Assembly: GCF_006228105.1 (NCBI RefSeq)
Contig: NZ_VDHH01000063.1
DNA length: 25,792 bases
Strand: one strand, 5' to 3'
Source of the DNA: Chelonobacter sp006228105
GTDB taxonomy: Bacteria; Pseudomonadota; Gammaproteobacteria; Enterobacterales; Pasteurellaceae
Both the position numbers and the translations under genes were made by a program. Shown here piece after piece: positions 22,229-25,792 of the stretch (the stretch's first letter is position 1; the number at the start of each line of letters is the position of its first letter). The notes under the pieces are model-generated. The model saw only the letters and a list, made by a program, of their open reading frames with translations. It searched no databases and was not told where the DNA came from.

Positions 22229-23694
22229 TATGCCCAAAATGGAATATAACGTCTTGATTTGGTGCCTGCGGTTTCATCATAGGGCTTAATCATTTTCGCC
22301 TCAATGGTTTGCTTAATCACACGGCTGACCATTGCACTATTATCTACATCAATTCCAAAGCGCTCTCTAAGTGAAGCATTACTCATTGGTTCACGGCTAA
22401 GATATTTCAACACAGAATGCAAATAACATGCCCTGATTCGCTCGTTTCTATCAGTGTTTTTAAAGTCGCGATATGCAAACAAAACGCTCCTCGTATGTTC
22501 TGTAAATACTTCAAATAGCGGTGCAGGAAGTTGATAAATCTCCGTTTGCATCACCACCTTATCAATGCCGCTACCCCGTTCTTCACAAATATTCATCCGC
22601 CGCAATAATGCGGCAATTCCTTCGTTACGGCTACGCGGTGGATTATCCACAAAACGATCAACTGCGACCAAAGGTACACCGGGATTAGTGATTTCAATGC
22701 GATGCTCGAATACCTCAATCATCGGACTTGTGCCCGAGAGTGTAAAATCCTGATGAATAATCGCATTGGCTATCAACTCACGTAATGCCAGCTCAGGGTA
22801 CATCGGCACCTCACGTCGAAAAACCGAACCAATTTCTTCATTGCTCGGTAAAATCAAGGTTAACGTACGGATAATATTCTCATAATCAACGGCATAGCCC
22901 TGATTGAATTCGACCTCTCTAAAGGTTTCAAGTTTATTGCTGCCTTTATATTGGATAAGACGCACCGTTTTTCTTGCCAATGATGGAAAATCGGATAGTT
23001 TTTTTGCAAACAAGACGGCTCCCAAATGAGTGATATCCCAGTGCTTGCTTTCGCTTTGGCAAATCACACCATCCTGTTCCAAGGCTTTTAGCTGCTCTTC
23101 CCGCGTGCTTGGCATTGGTTGCGACAGTAATTCGAAATACCCATTCACATTAATCAATTGAAATACTGTTTCCACCGAATTTTCTGATTTTGCAACAGTT
23201 TGTTCAAACGGTTGGCGATCAAACACCCGCCACAATTCACGCTCTTTTTCAGTAAATTCCCGCAATTTTTTGGTGCTGGATTGTACCCGGATAAACTCTG
23301 TGCCATCAAAACGCACTGGAGTATGTGACGCGGGTTGGATTTCCAAAATGACTATTTGCTTTTCATTTGAAGATAAAAACACATGAAAACAAAAATTAAT
23401 TTTGGGCTTCAATTTTTGTAGAAGCCAGTTTTCAAGTGCTTGCTGTTTATGACGGGCAGCGCCAGGATTAAATGTGGTACCGAGAATCTGGTGAGTATTG
23501 TCCTCGATACCCCACAATACATAAGCACTTTTTTTGCCGTAAAGTGCTGCAGAATTAGCAAGTGCAGAAATATTCTGACCTATTATTTCAGGATCAGCAT
23601 TATTGTGTTTGAACTCCACCCATTCTGTTTCTGATGGCAATCGGATAAGCTCTTGCAGCAATCCTTGTAAGGTCTCTTGATTATGCTCCATCAT
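22228..23694 (-). CDS. ATP-binding regulator with AlbA_2 and GHKL-type ATPase domains
   Basis: A 488-residue protein of the common AlbA_2 (Schlafen-like) group. Residues about 15-135 are the AlbA_2 putative nucleic-acid-binding domain (ETEWVEFKHN, ALANSAALYGKKSAYVLWGI). About 290-400 is a GHKL-like ATPase segment with ALRELIANAIIHQDF (303-317), ITNPGVPL (335-342) and ERGSGIDKV (372-380). A winged helix ends the protein (SNASLRERFGIDVDNSAMVSRVIKQ). Function is usually guessed as transcriptional regulation, and relatives occur near defence genes. Two adjacent ATG codons could start it. It is alone, AT-rich compared with the redox genes, and flanked by 115-bp direct repeats, a sign of cassette-like movement. 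Confidence 0.87.
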   Translation of the reverse strand: MMEHNQETLQGLLQELIRLPSETEWVEFKHNNADPEIIGQNISALANSAALYGKKSAYVLWGIEDNTHQILGTTFNPGAARHKQQALENWLLQKLKPKINFCFHVFLSSNEKQIVILEIQPASHTPVRFDGTEFIRVQSSTKKLREFTEKERELWRVFDRQPFEQTVAKSENSVETVFQLINVNGYFELLSQPMPSTREEQLKALEQDGVICQSESKHWDITHLGAVLFAKKLSDFPSLARKTVRLIQYKGSNKLETFREVEFNQGYAVDYENIIRTLTLILPSNEEIGSVFRREVPMYPELALRELIANAIIHQDFTLSGTSPMIEVFEHRIEITNPGVPLVAVDRFVDNPPRSRNEGIAALLRRMNICEERGSGIDKVVMQTEIYQLPAPLFEVFTEHTRSVLFAYRDFKNTDRNERIRACYLHSVLKYLSREPMSNASLRERFGIDVDNSAMVSRVIKQTIEAKMIKPYDETAGTKSRRYIPFWA

Positions 23695-23720
23695 CTTTAT
23701 CGTTTCTCTACTTTTTAGTT

Positions 23721-23835
23721 TTCAGTCAAATCCCAGTCAAGCAAATTGTAAAATTCAAGCAATTGATTTTATTTTGATTTATTTTAATCAAGGTTCATTT
23801 CTTAGGCAGTCAGTCAAATCCCGGTCAAGCAAATT
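23721..23835. repeat. 115-bp direct repeat, right copy
   Basis: Partner of 22114-22228. The 22-mers are at 23725-23746 and 23813-23834, 88 bp apart, exactly as in the left copy. It starts 26 bp upstream of the AlbA_2 gene, so that gene's promoter probably lies within it; on the minus strand its GTCAA units give two TTGACT -35-like boxes. Confidence 0.88.
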
Positions 23836-24113
23836 CACTCAACTTTTCCGATAGGGATTGGTAATTTGAATCGCATTCAGGGTCAAACTGCAATATGCAA
23901 TCATTACTGAAAACAGAATCACACCATTTACTTTACCGCACGTATTTCAATCAAATTTGAATTGATTATAGCGTAAACATCTTGTTTGCACAGCGTAATA
24001 TGCCAACATATTCTGATAAGGGCTTCTTCAGAAAAATGCAAGGCCATCTGAAACCGCACTTTGCTTTTTTGAACAAGCGAATGGGTTTCAGGCAGCCTTT
24101 ATCTTCAATAAAC
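23836..24113. other. Gene-free stretch between AlbA_2 and the flavin oxidoreductase
   Basis: No gene recognised. It contains TTCAATCAAATTTGAATTG near 23948-23966, a dyad of the same kind as the palindromes at 15681-15774, a near-USS ACCGCACGT near 23936-23944, and the composite element at 24041-24098. Confidence 0.5.
24041..24098. terminator. Composite DUS-USS hairpin with mixed-dialect arms
   Basis: AGGCCATCTGAA (24041-24052, AG dialect with one change) abuts exact USS complement ACCGCACTT (24053-24061); the right arm TTCAGGCAGCCT (24087-24098) is the complement of the Simonsiella-type dialect. About eleven of fourteen stem positions pair. It lies at the 3' end of the minus-strand oxidoreductase gene, for which it would be the terminator. 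Confidence 0.75.
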
Positions 24114-25340
24114 CTACGCCCGTTCTTTTCTGAAGCCGTCTTTCAAAATCGCCCACAGCGTTTTCCAGGCGGAATAACCGGGTTGCGGCGGCAAGCCGGA
24201 GCCGAGCAGGTGCAGTTGTTTGGTGTACCAATACAGCTCCAAAAATCCGCTGACTTTTTGGTCGATCATCTTCACGCCCGTGCGCACCGGCGGGGTGGCC
24301 ACTTTTTGCACGCTGCCGTTGAGTAATTGATCCGCCACATCGGGCATGATGGCAAACGGTTTGGCCATGCCCACCATGTCCACACTGCCGTCGGCAAGGG
24401 CGTCGTTCATGGCCGCCAGGCTGCGAAAGCCGCCGGTAATCACCAAAGGCGTGGTGCCGATCACGGTGCGGGCTTGTTCGGCATAGTCCAGAAAATAGGC
24501 TTCGCGGCGGCGGGTGCTGTCTTTCACGCCTTCCATCATCGCCGGGCTTTCGTAGTTGCCGCCCGACACTTCCAGCCAATCCACGCCCAATTCTGCCATT
24601 TTTGCCAACACCTGCACCGATTCATCGGCGCTGAAGCCGCCTTTTTGAAAATCGGCGGAATTGAGTTTCAACGCCACGATAAAGCCGCTTGAGGTTTGGC
24701 GGCGGATTTCGTGATAAACCGCCACCAATATGCGCATACGGTTTTCCAAACTGCCGCCCCATTCGTCACGGCGGCGGTTGTGGTGCGGCGATAAAAACTG
24801 GCTGAGCAGATAGCCGTGGGCGGCGTGGATTTGCACCCCGGAAAACCCGGCTTTTTCGGCAATCGCGGCACTGCGCCCGAAGCGGGCAATGATGTCGCGG
24901 ATTTCATCGGCGGCCAGCTCGCGCGGCGGATTGAACAAGGCCGATAATTCTTTCGACAGCGGCACGGCGCTCGGTGCCACAGGCTGTTGGTTCACATTTT
25001 TGGGAATCTGCTTACCGGGATGGTTGAGCTGCATCAGCAGTTTAGTGCCGTTTTGCGTGCCTGCCGCCGCCCATGCGCGCAGCGTGGCCAAATCGCGCTC
25101 GTCTTCCACCACGGTGGTGTCGAAATTGGCGGCAAAACGGCGGTCAACCATCACATGCCCGCTAATCAATACCGCCGCGCCGCCTTTTGCCCAAGTGTCG
25201 TACAGGCGCACCAGCGCATCGCCCGGGGCATTGTGCGGTGCCAGCTGCTCGTCCATGGAGGCCTTATACAGGCGGTTTTTCAGGGTGGTGCCGTTGCTTA
25301 AAACCAACGGCGCGGCAATGGTTAAATCAGATGGGTTCAT
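24114..25340 (-). CDS. NADH:flavin oxidoreductase / Old Yellow Enzyme family
   Basis: A 408-residue FMN enzyme of the Old Yellow Enzyme superfamily, longer than the YqjM-like one at 14512. It has LKNRLYKASMDE (20-31; no YqjM-type Cys), MQLNHPGKQ (103-111), the substrate pair His172/His175 in QIHAAHGYLLSQFLSP, NRRRDEWGGSLENR (188-201), ALKLNSADF, and the FMN-phosphate site TGGFRS...GMAKPFA. About 60 extra C-terminal residues with YWYTKQLHLLG are typical of a subgroup with unknown physiological substrate. ATG overlaps the TGA of the ArsR gene, so the pair is one operon with coupled translation. Confidence 0.92.
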   Translation of the reverse strand: MNPSDLTIAAPLVLSNGTTLKNRLYKASMDEQLAPHNAPGDALVRLYDTWAKGGAAVLISGHVMVDRRFAANFDTTVVEDERDLATLRAWAAAGTQNGTKLLMQLNHPGKQIPKNVNQQPVAPSAVPLSKELSALFNPPRELAADEIRDIIARFGRSAAIAEKAGFSGVQIHAAHGYLLSQFLSPHHNRRRDEWGGSLENRMRILVAVYHEIRRQTSSGFIVALKLNSADFQKGGFSADESVQVLAKMAELGVDWLEVSGGNYESPAMMEGVKDSTRRREAYFLDYAEQARTVIGTTPLVITGGFRSLAAMNDALADGSVDMVGMAKPFAIMPDVADQLLNGSVQKVATPPVRTGVKMIDQKVSGFLELYWYTKQLHLLGSGLPPQPGYSAWKTLWAILKDGFRKERA

Positions 25341-25702
25341 CGGGTGTTTTCTTTCGGGTTTGAGGGATTATCGGGTAACAAATGCGGCGGCAGCTCGGCT
25401 TCCAGCGCCTCCACCAACGAGCGCAGCCGCTGAATCGGGCAGGGATGAAGCTCGTTGTAATCTTGGTTGATGGCATAAAAACGCTCATTGCCCGCCTGCG
25501 CCACCCGCACCAAATCCGCCTGCCGCATCAGCTTCAAATGATGCGACACCGCCGGGCGGGAAAGCGGCATCAGCTCGGTTAAGCGGTTGACATTCAAGCT
25601 GCCGTGTTCGGCCAGCAGCAATAAAATCGTTTGCCGGTGCGGATCGCCCAAGGCGGTAAACAAAGGCAAACAGGCGGCAAGATGGGCTTGGATGGCGTTC
25701 AT
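25337..25702 (-). CDS. ArsR family transcriptional regulator
   Basis: A 121-residue ArsR/SmtB-type winged-helix repressor: LFTALGDPHRQTILLLL (14-30), recognition region LTELMPLSRPAVSHHLKLMRQADLV (41-65), and wing GNERFYAINQDY (75-86). It lacks the CxC metal site in the recognition helix, so a non-metal signal such as an electrophile is plausible. A Cys lies at about 92 in a HPCP motif. It overlaps the downstream oxidoreductase by ATGA. A 16-bp palindrome just after its own -10 indicates autorepression of the pair. Confidence 0.92.
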   Translation of the reverse strand: MNAIQAHLAACLPLFTALGDPHRQTILLLLAEHGSLNVNRLTELMPLSRPAVSHHLKLMRQADLVRVAQAGNERFYAINQDYNELHPCPIQRLRSLVEALEAELPPHLLPDNPSNPKENTR

Positions 25703-25727
25703 GGTGGCTTAGTCCAAATGTTTGAGT

Positions 25728-25774
25728 GTTTAAAAATTTAAACGCAGTATAATATTTTCATAGGCAACCGTCAA
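25728..25774 (-). promoter_or_regulatory. ArsR promoter and operator palindrome
   Basis: On the minus strand: TTGACG (plus 25769-25774), 17 bp, TATACT (plus 25746-25751). Directly downstream is the perfect palindrome GTTTAAAAATTTAAAC (25728-25743), overlapping the expected transcription start, a classic repressor position. It probably controls the ArsR-oxidoreductase operon. Confidence 0.85.
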
Positions 25775-25792
25775 CTTAGCGTCAATTAAAAT

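Noticed and set aside
22114..23835. CRISPR array or insertion sequence
   Set aside because: Only two long repeats with internal 22-mers, spacers of unequal size, no cas genes and no transposase; the gene between is an AlbA_2 regulator.
4091..25792. Assembly chimera of a Neisseria contig joined to a Pasteurellaceae contig
   Set aside because: Exact USS copies occur throughout the accessory part, also inside genes (5028, 13789, 16619, 19249, 20184), and are fused to the DUS copies, so the region seems long resident in a USS-bearing genome. Read coverage would still be the decisive check.

Overview
The window looks like a chromosomal segment of a Pasteurellaceae bacterium that carries a long run of accessory genes marked with Neisseriaceae-type DNA uptake sequences. 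The Pasteurellaceae call rests on the ftsY-ftsE-ftsX order (gammaproteobacterial), a Haemophilus-like FtsE, an upstream pepT, and at least 25 exact copies of the Haemophilus uptake signal sequence (USS, AAGTGCGGT or its complement), about one per kb. I cannot name the species. I saw no rRNA, tRNA, CRISPR array, transposase or integrase.

Layout. 1-4068: pepT (5' end missing), then ftsY-ftsE-ftsX closed by a GC hairpin. 4091-9094: a YjbR-like protein and a LysR regulator (minus), an APH-like kinase, a YhcG/DUF1016 nuclease, and a Tat-type esterase lipoprotein (minus). 9384-11187: an exported Cys-nucleophile hydrolase, an acetyltransferase remnant and an exported cyclophilin-like protein. 11317-14129: an AAA ATPase overlapping a reverse transcriptase of the defence-associated/Abi type (minus). 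14512-17066: an Old Yellow Enzyme, then a second AAA/DUF4143 ATPase behind three operator-like palindromes. 17068-19701: a LysR regulator divergent from an operon of flavodoxin-fold oxidoreductase, double-ABM protein and DUF1330 protein. 19776-20623: an apparently autoregulated MarR-SMR efflux operon. 20801-21784: an aldo/keto reductase. 22114-23835: an AlbA_2/GHKL-ATPase regulator flanked by 115-bp direct repeats. 24114-25774: an ArsR-Old Yellow Enzyme operon (minus).

Two themes join the accessory genes. One is redox and electrophile handling: two Old Yellow Enzymes, an aldo/keto reductase, a flavodoxin-fold quinone reductase candidate, ABM and DUF1330 proteins and an SMR pump, most of them near a LysR, MarR or ArsR regulator. 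The other is defence or stress: the ATPase-reverse transcriptase pair, YhcG, AlbA_2 and the second AAA ATPase.

The most striking structure is non-coding. Almost every boundary between transcription units carries a sequence in which a neisserial uptake sequence (DUS, ATGCCGTCTGAA or a dialect) directly abuts a Haemophilus USS with zero gap and fixed orientation, usually inside a hairpin. Ten such composites contain an exact USS and an eleventh has one mismatch. The window reads as a train of small gene cassettes separated by composite, dual-genus uptake/terminator elements.
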